Source: Longispora sp047121295
GTDB taxonomy: Bacteria; Actinomycetota; Actinomycetes; Mycobacteriales; Micromonosporaceae
Assembly (NCBI RefSeq): GCF_047121295.1
Contig: NZ_CP139447.1
Coordinates: 5,270,001-5,334,000, forward strand
Direction of reading: 5' to 3'
Length of the DNA: 64,000 bases
This document shows positions 8,413 through 16,388 of this stretch, piece after piece (positions within the stretch are counted from its first letter, which is position 1; each line of letters opens with the position of its first letter). Both the position numbers and the translations under genes were made by a program. The notes beneath the pieces were generated by a model. That model made no database searches, was not told the origin of the DNA, and was given only the letters and a program-made list of their open reading frames with translations.

Positions 8413-10170
8413 ATGCGACTCAGGAACTGGCCCGCGTCCCGCGCGGTCCTCATCGGTATCGCCGTGGCGACGGCCATGGCGGGCGCGACCTCGGCGTGGG
8501 CGGCGGCCGGCCCGACCACCGCCGGTCCCGGCTCCGGCGACGCGCAGGCGGTCGCCGACCGCGCGGCCACCCCGCCCTACTCCCCCAAGCACGGCCCGGC
8601 CGGCGCGCCCGACCAGCGCACCCTGGCGGCGGCGGGTCAGGCGGGCTGGGTCGCCGGTACCCGCGCGTATTTCGTGATCTCCGCACCCGGCGACGTGGCG
8701 GCGGCGAAGAGGGCCGTGACCGACAACGGCGGCACGGTCTTCGCCTCCTACGACGCGATCGGCGTGCAGGTCGCGCACTCCGCCTCGGCCGGGTTCGCCG
8801 CCGCCGTGCGCGGGGTGACCGGCGTGCAGCAGGTGGGCGCGACCCGCACCTCCGACGTGCCGGCCGCCGCCTACGACCCGGCCGTGCCCGCCGCGCCGAG
8901 CCAGTCGACGACCACAGAGGACGAGAAGGTCCTCTGGGACATGTCGATGATCGGCGCGGACAAGGCCTGGGGCACCTACCAGGGTTCCGCCGACGTCACG
9001 GTCGGCGTCCTGGACACCGGCGTGGACGACATGCACCAGGACATCAGGCCGAACTTCGACGCCGCGCGCTCGGTGTCGTGCGCCTACGGCCGGACCGACA
9101 CCCGGGACGGGGCGTGGCGGCCCGTGGACCGGCACGGCACGCACGTCGCGGGCACCATCGCCGCCGCGAAGAACGGCAAGGGCGTCGTCGGCGTCGCGCC
9201 CGGCGTGAAGGTCGCCTCCGTCCGGGTCGCCGAGCCGGAGGCGGGCAACCTGTTCTTCCCGGAGAACACGGTCTGCGCGTTCCTCTGGGCCGCCGACAAG
9301 GGCATCAAGGTGACCAACAACAGCTACTACACCGACCCGTGGCTGTTCAACTGCCCGTCCGACGCCGACCAGGGCGCGATCCTGGAGGCGTCGAAGCGGG
9401 CCGTCGCGTACGCCGAGGGCAAGGGGGTGGTGAACGTCGCCGCCGCCGGCAACGAGACGTACGACCTGGCGAACAAGAAGTCCGACAGCAAGAGCCCCGA
9501 CGACTCCAAGGCCGTGAACCGCACCGTCACCAACGACTGCCTGCAGATCCCGGGCGAGCTGCCCGGCGTCGTGTCGGTGTCCGCGCTCGGCGAGCAGAGG
9601 AACAAGGCGTCCTACTCCAACTACGGCACCGGGAAGATCCACGTCACGGCGCCGGGCGGCACGTACGGGGTGCACTCGACGCTGCCGGGCGGCACGTACG
9701 GCGACCTGACCGGCACGTCGATGGCCTCCCCGCACGTCGCCGGGGTCGCGGCGCTGATCGTCAGCCGGAACCCGGGCATCTCCCCGGCGGACGTGCGGAC
9801 CAGGCTCGCCCAGCAGGCCACGGACCTCGCGTGCCAGCAGTCGGACTTCGGCTGCGCCGGTACGGCCGCCGTGAACAGCTTCTACGGCGAGGGGATCGTG
9901 GACGCGCTCAAGGCGGTGGGCGGAACTCAGCCATCCCCCAGCCCGACCGCCTCCCCGAGCCCGACCGGGTCGCCCAGCCCGACCGCGAGCCCGACCCCGC
10001 CCGGATCCTGCACGGTCGCGGCGTGGAGCGCGAGCACGTTCTACTGGTCCGGCGACCAGGTCCGGTACAACGGGCGCCGGTGGAAGGCCACCCAGGCCAA
10101 CTACAACCGGGCGCCCGGCAGCACCGACCCGTGGGGCGGCTCCCCGTGGCAGGACCTCGGAGCCTGTTGA
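8413..10170 (+). CDS. Secreted S8 subtilisin-like protease with chitin-binding (CBM5/12) tail
   Basis: 585 residues from ATG 8413 behind AGGCGAGG. Signal peptide 1-33 ends ATSAWA-A. An inhibitor-I9-like propeptide spans about 75-140. The catalytic domain shows Asp201 (VGVLDTGVDD), His241 (RHGTHVAG) and Ser436 (GTSMASPHVAG). A Pro/Ser/Thr linker (PSPSPTASPSPT) leads to a 50-residue aromatic module with WSASTFYWSGDQV and WKATQANYNRAPG, typical of CBM5/12 chitin/cellulose binding. It is likely an extracellular protease held on chitin or wall polymer. A single-gene unit followed by a weak hairpin. Confidence 0.93.
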   Translation: MRLRNWPASRAVLIGIAVATAMAGATSAWAAAGPTTAGPGSGDAQAVADRAATPPYSPKHGPAGAPDQRTLAAAGQAGWVAGTRAYFVISAPGDVAAAKRAVTDNGGTVFASYDAIGVQVAHSASAGFAAAVRGVTGVQQVGATRTSDVPAAAYDPAVPAAPSQSTTTEDEKVLWDMSMIGADKAWGTYQGSADVTVGVLDTGVDDMHQDIRPNFDAARSVSCAYGRTDTRDGAWRPVDRHGTHVAGTIAAAKNGKGVVGVAPGVKVASVRVAEPEAGNLFFPENTVCAFLWAADKGIKVTNNSYYTDPWLFNCPSDADQGAILEASKRAVAYAEGKGVVNVAAAGNETYDLANKKSDSKSPDDSKAVNRTVTNDCLQIPGELPGVVSVSALGEQRNKASYSNYGTGKIHVTAPGGTYGVHSTLPGGTYGDLTGTSMASPHVAGVAALIVSRNPGISPADVRTRLAQQATDLACQQSDFGCAGTAAVNSFYGEGIVDALKAVGGTQPSPSPTASPSPTGSPSPTASPTPPGSCTVAAWSASTFYWSGDQVRYNGRRWKATQANYNRAPGSTDPWGGSPWQDLGAC

Positions 10171-10193
10171 CCGGAGTCTCCACTGTGGATACC

Positions 10194-10223
10194 GGGCGGC
10201 CGACTACCGTCCGGTAACCGCCC
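10194..10223 (+). terminator. Imperfect hairpin after subtilase
   Basis: Outer arms GGGCGG/CCGCCC and inner arms TACCG/CGGTA, 24 bp after the subtilase stop. It is a plausible terminator separating that gene from the small Trp-rich unit. Confidence 0.45.
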
Positions 10224-10287
10224 CACGGCGCCGTTCCCGATGCGAAACCCCCAGAGTCCACCCATCGCGGCAGGAAGTCCCGTCTGC

Positions 10288-10320
10288 CACATATGCCAGC
10301 TAAGTGCTGGTACTTATGTG
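10288..10320. promoter_or_regulatory. AT-rich palindrome upstream of Trp-rich ORF
   Basis: CACATA(10288-10293) pairs with TATGTG(10315-10320), and CCAGC(10296-10300) with GCTGG(10306-10310) around TAAGT. It ends 12 bp before the Shine-Dalgarno of the Trp-rich ORF. It could be an operator overlapping a TACTTA -10 box (10311-10316) or a 5' leader hairpin; the sequence alone does not decide. Confidence 0.5.
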
Positions 10321-10352
10321 AGTAACCCAATTAGGGGGAGGGGGTGACTGTC

Positions 10353-10442
10353 ATGTTCTGGTGGTGGAGTAGCGGACCAGACTTTCTCTGGTCGGACGGA
10401 CCGCACTGGTGGTTCTGGCACAACTGGCCATTCTGGTGGTAG
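10353..10442 (+). CDS. 29-residue Trp-rich peptide (10 Trp)
   Basis: ATG 10353 to TAG 10440-10442, with an unusually strong purine ribosome site (AGGGGGAGGGGG, 10332-10343). GTG 10344 is an in-frame alternative (32 residues). The product begins MFWWWSSGPDFLW and ends HNWPFWW; ten of 29 residues are Trp and four Phe, with two similar blocks (SSGPDFLW, SDGPHWWFW). Codons such as AGT, CCA, GGA and TTT are unlike neighbouring genes. A perfect terminator follows 8 bp after the stop and the next gene points the other way, so it is a monocistronic unit. Function is unknown: membrane-active peptide, translation-stalling sensor or RiPP precursor are guesses. Confidence 0.6.
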   Translation: MFWWWSSGPDFLWSDGPHWWFWHNWPFWW

Positions 10443-10449
10443 GCCGCGA

Positions 10450-10476
10450 CCCCGCCCGGTGATCGTCCGGGCGGGG
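10450..10476 (+). terminator. Perfect 10-bp hairpin after Trp-rich ORF
   Basis: CCCCGCCCGG, 7-base loop, CCGGGCGGGG. It starts 8 bp past the Trp-rich ORF stop and lies 78 bp from the stop of the convergent hydrolase gene, so it most likely terminates the small unit. Confidence 0.7.
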
Positions 10477-10553
10477 CCATACGGACCAGAATAGGGCAAT
10501 GGGCGCGGACCGGGGGCAGGATGCCTCCGGTCCCCGCTCGGCGTTGACCGTGC

Positions 10554-11090
10554 CTAGCCGCTCGGCGCCCGCAGCTCCGCGAGCAGCCTCTCCCCCGCCG
10601 ACCACGGCCCGTCCGCCCCGGTCAGGTGCCCGACCGGCCCGACGTCGACGAGCCGCGCGCCCCACGAGGCCGCGAAGGACACCGCCCGGTCGGGCCGCAT
10701 CCAGGAGTCGTTCGCGCTCGCGGCGAGGATCGTCGGAAAGGGCCACGGGAGACGTGGTACCGGCGAGAAGCCCGTGATCTCGGGTTTCGGGTTGCGTTCG
10801 ACGTCGGCGGGCGTCACGGCCAGGGCCGCGCGCACCGGCCGGGCCGCGCCGCCGGCCACCCAGTGCGCGACGGTCACGCAGCCGAGGCTGTGCGCGACGA
10901 GCACCGGCGGTTCCGGGCACCGGGCGACGGCCTCGTCGAGTCGGGCGACCCAGGCCTCCCGGTCGGGGCGTTCCCAGTCGTCCTGCGCGACCCGGGCCGC
11001 GCCGGGCAGCCGGGTGCTCCACACCGCCTGCCAGTCCCCGGGCTCGGGGCCGTACCAACCGTCCACGAACAGCACAGTCATGATCGACAT
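10554..11090 (-). CDS. RBBP9/YdeN-family alpha/beta hydrolase
   Basis: 178 residues, the usual length for the family. Serine nucleophile in AHSLGC (about residue 67), Asp in ASANDSW (about 125) and His in VGHL (about 150) form the triad. Start ATG 11090 lies one base past the TAG of the upstream DHFR-like gene, so the two are probably translationally coupled; ATG 11081 is an alternative. Members are small serine hydrolases of mostly unknown substrate. Probably last gene of a leftward SnoaL-like/DHFR-like/hydrolase cluster. Confidence 0.85.
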   Translation of the reverse strand: MSIMTVLFVDGWYGPEPGDWQAVWSTRLPGAARVAQDDWERPDREAWVARLDEAVARCPEPPVLVAHSLGCVTVAHWVAGGAARPVRAALAVTPADVERNPKPEITGFSPVPRLPWPFPTILAASANDSWMRPDRAVSFAASWGARLVDVGPVGHLTGADGPWSAGERLLAELRAPSG

Positions 11091-11091
11091 G

Positions 11092-11667
11092 CTATTTCAC
11101 GACGGTGTACCGCACGTGCGTGACGTGCGGGGACTCCAGTACCCGGGTGTGCTCCAGCTCGATCCGGGTGCCGGCCAGCCCGTCGAACAGCCGGACCCCG
11201 TCCCCCAGCAGCACGGGCGCGATCTGGACGTGGATCTCGTCGACGTGCCCGGCCCGGAGGAACTGCTGGGACACGTCCGCGCCCATCAGCGTGATGTCCC
11301 TGTCGCCCGCGGCGGCCCGGGCCCGGGTCAGCGCCTCCTCCACCCCGCCGGTGACGAACGCGAACGTGGCGCTGCGCATCGGCAGGTCGGGGCGGGCCTC
11401 GTGGGTGAGGACGAAGCTCGGCGCCGGGTACGGCGTGTCGTCCCAGGCGTCCACCGCCACGTCGAACGTGCGCCGGCCGAGCACCACGGCCCCGGTGTCG
11501 GCGAACACCTCGCTGATCACGGCGGCGTCCGCCTCGTGCGCGGGGCGGTGGAACACCCACTCGTGCAGCCGCATGCCGCCGACCCCCATCGGGTGGTCGA
11601 GGCTCACGTCCGGGCCGGCCAGGAAGCCGTCCAGCGACACCGTGGCGTGCACGAGAACCTTGCCCAT
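11092..11667 (-). CDS. Dihydrofolate reductase/RibD C-terminal family protein
   Basis: 191 residues from ATG 11667, chosen because GGGAGG precedes it at good spacing. It starts KVLVHATVSLDGFLAG, the typical first strand of the RibD C-terminal/DHFR fold, with VVLGRRTFD and a Gly-rich NADPH segment (LMGADVSQQFLRAG). Stand-alone members reduce small heterocycles with NADPH; true substrate unknown, and it is not a housekeeping DHFR. It is 66 bp downstream of a SnoaL-like gene and coupled to the following hydrolase. Confidence 0.85.
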   Translation of the reverse strand: MGKVLVHATVSLDGFLAGPDVSLDHPMGVGGMRLHEWVFHRPAHEADAAVISEVFADTGAVVLGRRTFDVAVDAWDDTPYPAPSFVLTHEARPDLPMRSATFAFVTGGVEEALTRARAAAGDRDITLMGADVSQQFLRAGHVDEIHVQIAPVLLGDGVRLFDGLAGTRIELEHTRVLESPHVTHVRYTVVK

Positions 11668-11733
11668 CGCGTCCCTCCCCTGTGGTCCTGCGGCCACTGT
11701 ATTACCGGCCACGGGTCGATGGGGTGATCACGA

Positions 11734-12087
11734 CTACGGCGCCTTCATGTACCACTCGGTGAACTCCGCGCACCGGCCCTCGGCGTCCAGCCGGATCAGC
11801 CACAGGTTGTGGTACTCGCGGGGCGGCTCCCGGTACGCCGTCCGGCCCGTGATCACCGACAGCTCCCCGGTGGTGGCCACCGGTTCCCAGGTGAACGTCG
11901 CGTCGCCCGGGGCGTCGGCGTGGGCCAGCCACTGCCGGACGATCTCGTCGCGGCCCCGCCACGGCTCCGCGTACGGCTCCGTGTAGTAGGTGGCGCCCTC
12001 GGTGAACAGTGTGCCGATGTCCGCCGGCAGGTTGGACTCCCAGGCCGTGACGTAGCCCTCGACCCACCTGGTCAGCAGGGTTTCCAT
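11734..12087 (-). CDS. SnoaL-like/NTF2-like protein
   Basis: 117 residues from ATG 12087. Shows the cone-shaped NTF2 fold pattern: helical start (LLTRWVEGYVTAWESNLPADIGTLFTEG), GRDEIVRQW, and three strands ending in FTEWYMKAP. Family members act as small-molecule isomerases, cyclases or binding proteins. First gene of the presumed leftward cluster with the DHFR-like and hydrolase genes. Substrate is not predictable. The 270 bp upstream to 12361 holds only back-to-back promoter space with the sigma gene. Confidence 0.8.
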   Translation of the reverse strand: METLLTRWVEGYVTAWESNLPADIGTLFTEGATYYTEPYAEPWRGRDEIVRQWLAHADAPGDATFTWEPVATTGELSVITGRTAYREPPREYHNLWLIRLDAEGRCAEFTEWYMKAP

Positions 12088-12361
12088 GGCCTCCAGGGTA
12101 TCGGCGGGGACCCGGCCGGCGGTCGGCTTCGGGCCACCCGGGCTTTCCCATCCTCCGTTCGGCCGATAGGGTGTACTCCACGTGACGGGTTTCCCGCCGG
12201 GGTCTAGACCAGGCTCCGAGCGCTCCGTCCATTCGACGGCTCCGCCGTTTCGTGGTGCTCGAGCAACGGGCCCAGCTTTCCCCCTTTCCGCACCGCCTGC
12301 GCTTTCCGCGCCCCCGGTGCGCGTCTGCGGCGCGTGTGCGCCGCTGGAGGTCTGGTCAACC

Positions 12362-13243
12362 ATGTCCGTTTTCACCATGCCCATCCGTTCGAAGGCCGCC
12401 GCGTGTCCCGTGGGCGGGCGGCCCGGGGGTGGCTCCGCGCCGGTCGTGCCGCTGTTCGACGGCCGCGAGTCGCTCAACGACACCCTGCGCGCCCCGCTCG
12501 CCCGGCTGGCGACGATGCCCGCCGGCCCGGCCCGCGACCGGCTGCGCGCCGACGTGATCGAGGCGGCGCTGCCGCTCGCCGGCCGGCTGGCCCGCCGGTT
12601 CGCGCACCGGGGCGAGCACACCGACGACCTCGTCCAGGTCGCCCGGCTCGCCCTCGTCAAGGCCGTCGACGGCTTCGACGTGGCCAACGGCACCGACTTC
12701 GGCAGCTACGCCACCCCGACGATCGTCGGCGAGCTCAAGCGGCACTTCCGGGACAAGGGCTGGACGGTGCGGGTGCCCCGGTCCACCCAGGAGATCCACC
12801 TGCGGATCAAGCAGGCGACCGGAGAGCTGACCCACACGCTCCGCCGGACGCCGACCGTCGCGGACCTCGCCGCGCACCTGGAGGTCGGGGAGGCCGAGGT
12901 GCGCGACGGGCTGCGGTGCGCGGGCGCGTACGCCCCGGCGTCGCTCGACGCGCCCGTCGACGGCGCCGGTACCCGGGGCGGGATCGCCGACCTGATCGGG
13001 GACACCGACCCCGGCTACGAGCTCGTGGAGGCCAGGGCACTCCTCGCCCCGCTGCTGGCGGAGCTGCCGGACCGGGAACGCCGGATGCTGACCATGCGGT
13101 TCGCCGAGGAGCTGACCCAGTCGCAGATCGCCGAGCGGCTCGGCGTGTCCCAGATGCACGTGTCCCGGCTGCTCACCCGGACGCTGGCCGGGCTGCGCGC
13201 CGCGCTGCGGGCCGACGAGCGCCCGGCCCGGGCGGCGGCCTGA
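12362..13243 (+). CDS. SigB/SigF/SigG-family RNA polymerase sigma factor
   Basis: 293 residues from ATG 12362 behind GGAGG. Region 2 (HTDDLVQVARLALVKAVDGFD, then ATPTIVGELKRHFRDKGW) and region 4 HTH (LTQSQIAERLGVSQMHVSRLL) are clear; region 3 lies between. This is the stress/development sigma class normally held by an anti-sigma kinase. No anti-sigma gene is adjacent, but a STAS antagonist gene converges on it 146 bp away. It directs RNA polymerase to GTTT/GGGTA-type promoters in relatives. Confidence 0.92.
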   Translation: MSVFTMPIRSKAAACPVGGRPGGGSAPVVPLFDGRESLNDTLRAPLARLATMPAGPARDRLRADVIEAALPLAGRLARRFAHRGEHTDDLVQVARLALVKAVDGFDVANGTDFGSYATPTIVGELKRHFRDKGWTVRVPRSTQEIHLRIKQATGELTHTLRRTPTVADLAAHLEVGEAEVRDGLRCAGAYAPASLDAPVDGAGTRGGIADLIGDTDPGYELVEARALLAPLLAELPDRERRMLTMRFAEELTQSQIAERLGVSQMHVSRLLTRTLAGLRAALRADERPARAAA

Positions 13244-13274
13244 CAGCACGGTCCCACCCGGGGCCGTCCGCCGC

Positions 13275-13294
13275 ACGGCCCGTTGCCGGGCCGT
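13275..13294 (+). terminator. 8-bp hairpin after sigma factor gene
   Basis: ACGGCCCG, loop TTGC, CGGGCCGT, 31 bp past the sigma stop codon. Confidence 0.6.
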
Positions 13295-13333
13295 CGCGCC
13301 CCGGCCCGGGGTCGCCGCCGGCCCGGTCCGCCA

Positions 13334-13370
13334 CCCGCCCGGGGCACGATCGCGGCACGCCCCGGGCGGG
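13334..13370 (-). terminator. Perfect 11-bp hairpin after STAS gene
   Basis: CCCGCCCGGGG (13334-13344) and CCCCGGGCGGG (13360-13370) flank a 15-base loop, 19 bp downstream of the leftward STAS gene stop at 13390. Confidence 0.6.
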
Positions 13371-13389
13371 ACGGCGCCGGAGCGGCGGG

Positions 13390-13704
13390 CTACCGCTGGT
13401 CCGTCAGGATGTCCAGCACGCCGACCGCGTCGAGCACGTTGCGGATGTGCCAGCGGGCCCGGCACACCTCGTAGCCGACGTTCAGGCTCTGCGCGGCGGA
13501 CCGGCCGGCGATCAGGATGCCGATCCCGCCGGAGTCCAGCATCGGGACCGCTGCGAGGTCGACGACCACGCCGGTGATCCCGGGGGTGCGCACGGCGCCG
13601 AGCACTCCCGCGCGGAGCTGGTCGTGGACGGCGAGGTCGACCTCGCCCAGGATCAACAGGCGGACCACGCCGCCGTTCCGTCCGTGCAGGATCCGAAACA
13701 CCAC
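13390..13704 (-). CDS. STAS-domain anti-sigma factor antagonist
   Basis: 104 residues, one STAS domain. VVVDLAAVPMLDSGGIGILI contains the Ser (LDSGG) that anti-sigma kinases phosphorylate in SpoIIAA/RsbV-type proteins. In that family the unphosphorylated form binds the anti-sigma factor and frees the sigma factor. Convergent with a SigB/SigF-type sigma gene, so a regulatory link is likely, although the kinase is absent here. The upstream side holds a GTTTAC...GGGAAG pair that loosely resembles a SigF-type promoter. Confidence 0.87.
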   Translation of the reverse strand: MVFRILHGRNGGVVRLLILGEVDLAVHDQLRAGVLGAVRTPGITGVVVDLAAVPMLDSGGIGILIAGRSAAQSLNVGYEVCRARWHIRNVLDAVGVLDILTDQR

Positions 13705-13770
13705 GGCGGGACTCCCCCCTGTGCGCGAATCACCCCCTCTTCCCAGCGGGCCGGGCCGGTAAACACAACC

Positions 13771-13825
13771 CAGGTCAAACCCCTTTTCCGGTTACGGTGG
13801 TCCCTGCCCCGGCATCCACCGGCCG
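13771..13825 (-). repeat. Intergenic element, copy A
   Basis: Reverse-strand copy of the window's recurring element: CTTTTCCGGTTACGG followed by TCCACCGG on the forward strand (reverse: CCGTAACCGGAAAAG). It lies between the divergent STAS and asparaginase genes. The rest of the 321-bp gap is GC-rich GGCCGG/GGGGC low-complexity sequence with no gene seen. Confidence 0.7.
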
Positions 13826-14025
13826 CCCACCTCGGACGGATCGCCCGGCCCTGACGGGCACGCCGGCACCCGGCCGGGCGGGCACCTCGCGGGGCACGGC
13901 GGCCGTCCGGGGCACCCCCGGGCCGGCCGGGCGGTCGGTCGGGGCGGGGCGGGGCACGGTTGGGCCGGCTGGCTGATCGGTCGGCCGGGCCGGCACGGTC
14001 GCGGGCCGCGACCTAGGCTCGGGCC

Positions 14026-15057
14026 ATGATCGAGCATCGCGGCGCGCCCCGGATCGTCCTGTTCGGCCTCGGCGGCACCATCGCCATGGCCCCGGTCGAG
14101 GGCGGCGGCATCGCCCCGGCGCTGTCCCCGGCGCAGCTGGTCGCGGCGGTGCCCGGCCTCGCCGAGACCGGGATCGACCTCGAGGTGGTGGACTTCCGCC
14201 GGCTGCCCGGCGCGTCGCTCGGCTTCGCCGACGTGCACGCCCTGTCCGTGGCGGTCGACGCGGCCCTCGCCGACGGGGCGGACGGCGTGGTGGTCGCGCA
14301 GGGCACCGACACGCTGGAGGAGACGGCGTACCTCCTCGACCTGTGGCACCGGGGCCCGCAGCCGGTCGTGGTGACCGGGGCGATGCGCAACCCCACCCTC
14401 GCCGGGCACGACGGGCCGGCCAACCTGCTCGCGGCCGTCCGGGTCGCCGCCGACCCCGGGGCCCGCGACCTGGGCGTCGTCGTCGTGCTCGCCGACGAGA
14501 TCCACGCCGCCCGCCGGGTCCGCAAGACCCACTCCACGGGCGTCGGGGCGTTCACGTCCCCGAACGGCGGCCCGCTCGGCTACCTGGTCGCCGGCCGGCC
14601 GTGCGTCCTGCACCGGCCCGACGGTCGGTTCGGGGTGCCCCGGCCGGCCGGGCCGCCCGGAGCCCGGGTCGGCGTGGTCACCGCGACCCTCGGGGACCGG
14701 GGCGAGCTCCTGCACGGGGTGGAGGAGCGGCTCGACGGGCTGGTCGTCGCGGCCATGGGCGTCGGGCACGTCCCCGAGGTAATGGTGGCCCGGCTGCACG
14801 AGATCGGCGGCGCGATCCCGGTGGTGCTGTCGTCGCGGACGGGCGCGGGCCCGGTGCTCACGGACACGTACGCCTTCCCCGGCTCCGAACGCGACCTGCT
14901 CGCCCGGGGGCTGGTCCCGGCGGGGTTCCTCGATCCGGTGCGGGCCCGGCTGCTGCTGTGCGCGGCGCTCGCGGTCGGGGCGGACCGGGGTGCGCTGGCG
15001 GCGGCGTTCGCGGCGGCGGGCGGGTACACGTCCCCGGAGGGGTGGCCCTGGCGCTGA
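14026..15057 (+). CDS. L-asparaginase
   Basis: 343 residues, bacterial-type asparaginase length. Both catalytic Thr motifs are present: GGTIAMAP near residue 18 and QGTDTLEETAYLLDL near 88. The TGAMRNPTLAGHDGPAN segment and the C-terminal SSRTGAGPVL segment match the family fold. It hydrolyses asparagine to aspartate and ammonia, probably in the cytosol as no signal peptide is seen. Monocistronic, followed by two small hairpins and a copy of the intergenic element. Confidence 0.92.
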   Translation: MIEHRGAPRIVLFGLGGTIAMAPVEGGGIAPALSPAQLVAAVPGLAETGIDLEVVDFRRLPGASLGFADVHALSVAVDAALADGADGVVVAQGTDTLEETAYLLDLWHRGPQPVVVTGAMRNPTLAGHDGPANLLAAVRVAADPGARDLGVVVVLADEIHAARRVRKTHSTGVGAFTSPNGGPLGYLVAGRPCVLHRPDGRFGVPRPAGPPGARVGVVTATLGDRGELLHGVEERLDGLVVAAMGVGHVPEVMVARLHEIGGAIPVVLSSRTGAGPVLTDTYAFPGSERDLLARGLVPAGFLDPVRARLLLCAALAVGADRGALAAAFAAAGGYTSPEGWPWR

Positions 15058-15070
15058 CGGCGAGGCCCTA

Positions 15071-15129
15071 CCCCGCTGGGCGGGGCCGGAGGTCGCAGGG
15101 GCGCGAGGGGCTCACCCCGCTGGGCGGGG
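15071..15129 (+). terminator. Duplicated small hairpins after asparaginase
   Basis: CCCCGC-TGG-GCGGGG occurs at 15071-15085 and again at 15115-15129 in identical local context. They are likely terminators of the asparaginase gene. Confidence 0.5.
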
Positions 15130-15155
15130 CCGTGCGTGGGTCGGGGGCGCGGGGT

Positions 15156-15212
15156 CGCCGGTGGAGACCGGGGCAGGGGTCGCCGTAACCGGAAAAGAGG
15201 GGTTGATCTGGG
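15156..15212 (+). repeat. Intergenic element, copy B
   Basis: Contains CGCCGGTGGAGACCGGGG, then GTCGCCGTAACCGGAAAAG and GGGGTTGATCTG. Ends four bases before the stop codon of the leftward P450 gene, between convergent genes. Closest relative is copy C at 60091. Confidence 0.8.
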
Positions 15213-15215
15213 GTT

Positions 15216-16388
15216 TCAGGGGTTCAGGCGGACCGGGAGCGCCGCCAGGCCACGGACCCGGATCGTGGGGCGGCGGCGCAGCTCCCCGGCTGGCGCGGCG
15301 AGGGTCATGCCGGGGAAGCGGTCGAACAGGGCGCCGAGGGCGATCTCGGCCTCCAGCCGGGCCAGCGGGGCGCCGAGGCAGTGGTGCACGCCGTGGCCGA
15401 AGCCCAGGTGCGTGCGGTCCGCGCGGTTCGGGTCCAGGGTGTCGGGGTCCGGGTAGCGGGTCGGGTCGCGGTGCGCGGAGCCGAGGGCCAGCAGGACGGC
15501 GTCGCCGGCCGGGATCGTGGTGCCGCCGACCGTGATGTCCTCGGTGGGGAACCGGCGGAGGGCCAGGCCGACCGGGCCGTCGTGCCGGAGCAGCTCCTCC
15601 ACGAGGCCGGGCGCGCCGCGCAGCGCCGGATTCCCGATCAGGGCCAGCGCGCCGTGCCCGATGAGCTGCACGGACGTCTCGTGCCCGGCGAACAGCAGCA
15701 GGAACGCCATCGACAGCAGCTCGTGCTCGTCGAGCCGGCCGCCGTCGCCGTCGCGGGCCGCGATCAGGTCCGTCAGCAGGTCGTCGGCCGGGTGCGCGCG
15801 CTTCGTGGCGATCAGCAGGGTGAGGAACGCGAGCAGCTCGCCGAGCGCCGAGCGGGCGTCGACCCGTTCGCCGGCCTCGGCGGCGAGCATCGTGTCCGTC
15901 CAGCCCTTGAAGTCGGCCCGGTCGCCGGCCGCGACGCCGAGCAGGTCGCCGATGACCGCGAGGGGCAGCGGCACGGCGTAGTCGGCGACCAGGTCGGCCG
16001 TGCCGCGCGAGGCCATCGCGTCGAGGAGGGCCCCGGCCGTGGCCTCGATGCCGGGGCGCAGGTCGGCCACCCGGCGCGGGGTGAACGCGCCGGCGACGAG
16101 GCGGCGGAGCCGGGCGTGGTCGGGACCGTCCATGTTGAGCAGGTTCGCGTCGAGGGCCGGCGGGAGCTGCAGGCCCTTCCAGCCGCCCGGGGCGGCGTGC
16201 CGCTTGTCGACGGACAGCCGGGGGTCCGCCAGGGCCGCGCGGACCTCGTCGTAGCCGACGACGAGCCACACGTGCTGGCCGTCGGGGAGGACCGCCGGGT
16301 GCACCGGGCCGGTGGCGCGCAGGCGTTCGTAGACCGGGTACGGGTCGCGGACGAACGCGGCGTCGAGGGCAACGGGGACGGTCTGCAC
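15216..16388 (-). CDS. Cytochrome P450
   Basis: 390 residues, typical soluble bacterial CYP length. Heme loop FGHGVHHCLGAPLARLE with ligand Cys337; I-helix AGHETS; K-helix EELLR (ExxR). The start has no membrane anchor. It needs ferredoxin and reductase partners, none of which is adjacent. The substrate cannot be inferred: no biosynthetic genes flank it. Related bacterial P450s hydroxylate macrolides, terpenes or fatty acids. Confidence 0.93.
   Translation of the reverse strand: MQTVPVALDAAFVRDPYPVYERLRATGPVHPAVLPDGQHVWLVVGYDEVRAALADPRLSVDKRHAAPGGWKGLQLPPALDANLLNMDGPDHARLRRLVAGAFTPRRVADLRPGIEATAGALLDAMASRGTADLVADYAVPLPLAVIGDLLGVAAGDRADFKGWTDTMLAAEAGERVDARSALGELLAFLTLLIATKRAHPADDLLTDLIAARDGDGGRLDEHELLSMAFLLLFAGHETSVQLIGHGALALIGNPALRGAPGLVEELLRHDGPVGLALRRFPTEDITVGGTTIPAGDAVLLALGSAHRDPTRYPDPDTLDPNRADRTHLGFGHGVHHCLGAPLARLEAEIALGALFDRFPGMTLAAPAGELRRRPTIRVRGLAALPVRLNP

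Noticed and set aside
10194..10223. Further copy of the intergenic element after the subtilase
   Set aside because: Shares CCGGTAACCG only; the order of the other blocks is not preserved, and it forms a different hairpin.
10353..10476. Classical trp-operon attenuator
   Set aside because: Trp-rich peptide and terminator fit, but no downstream trp gene follows on the strand and antiterminator pairing was not found; kept only as one hypothesis.
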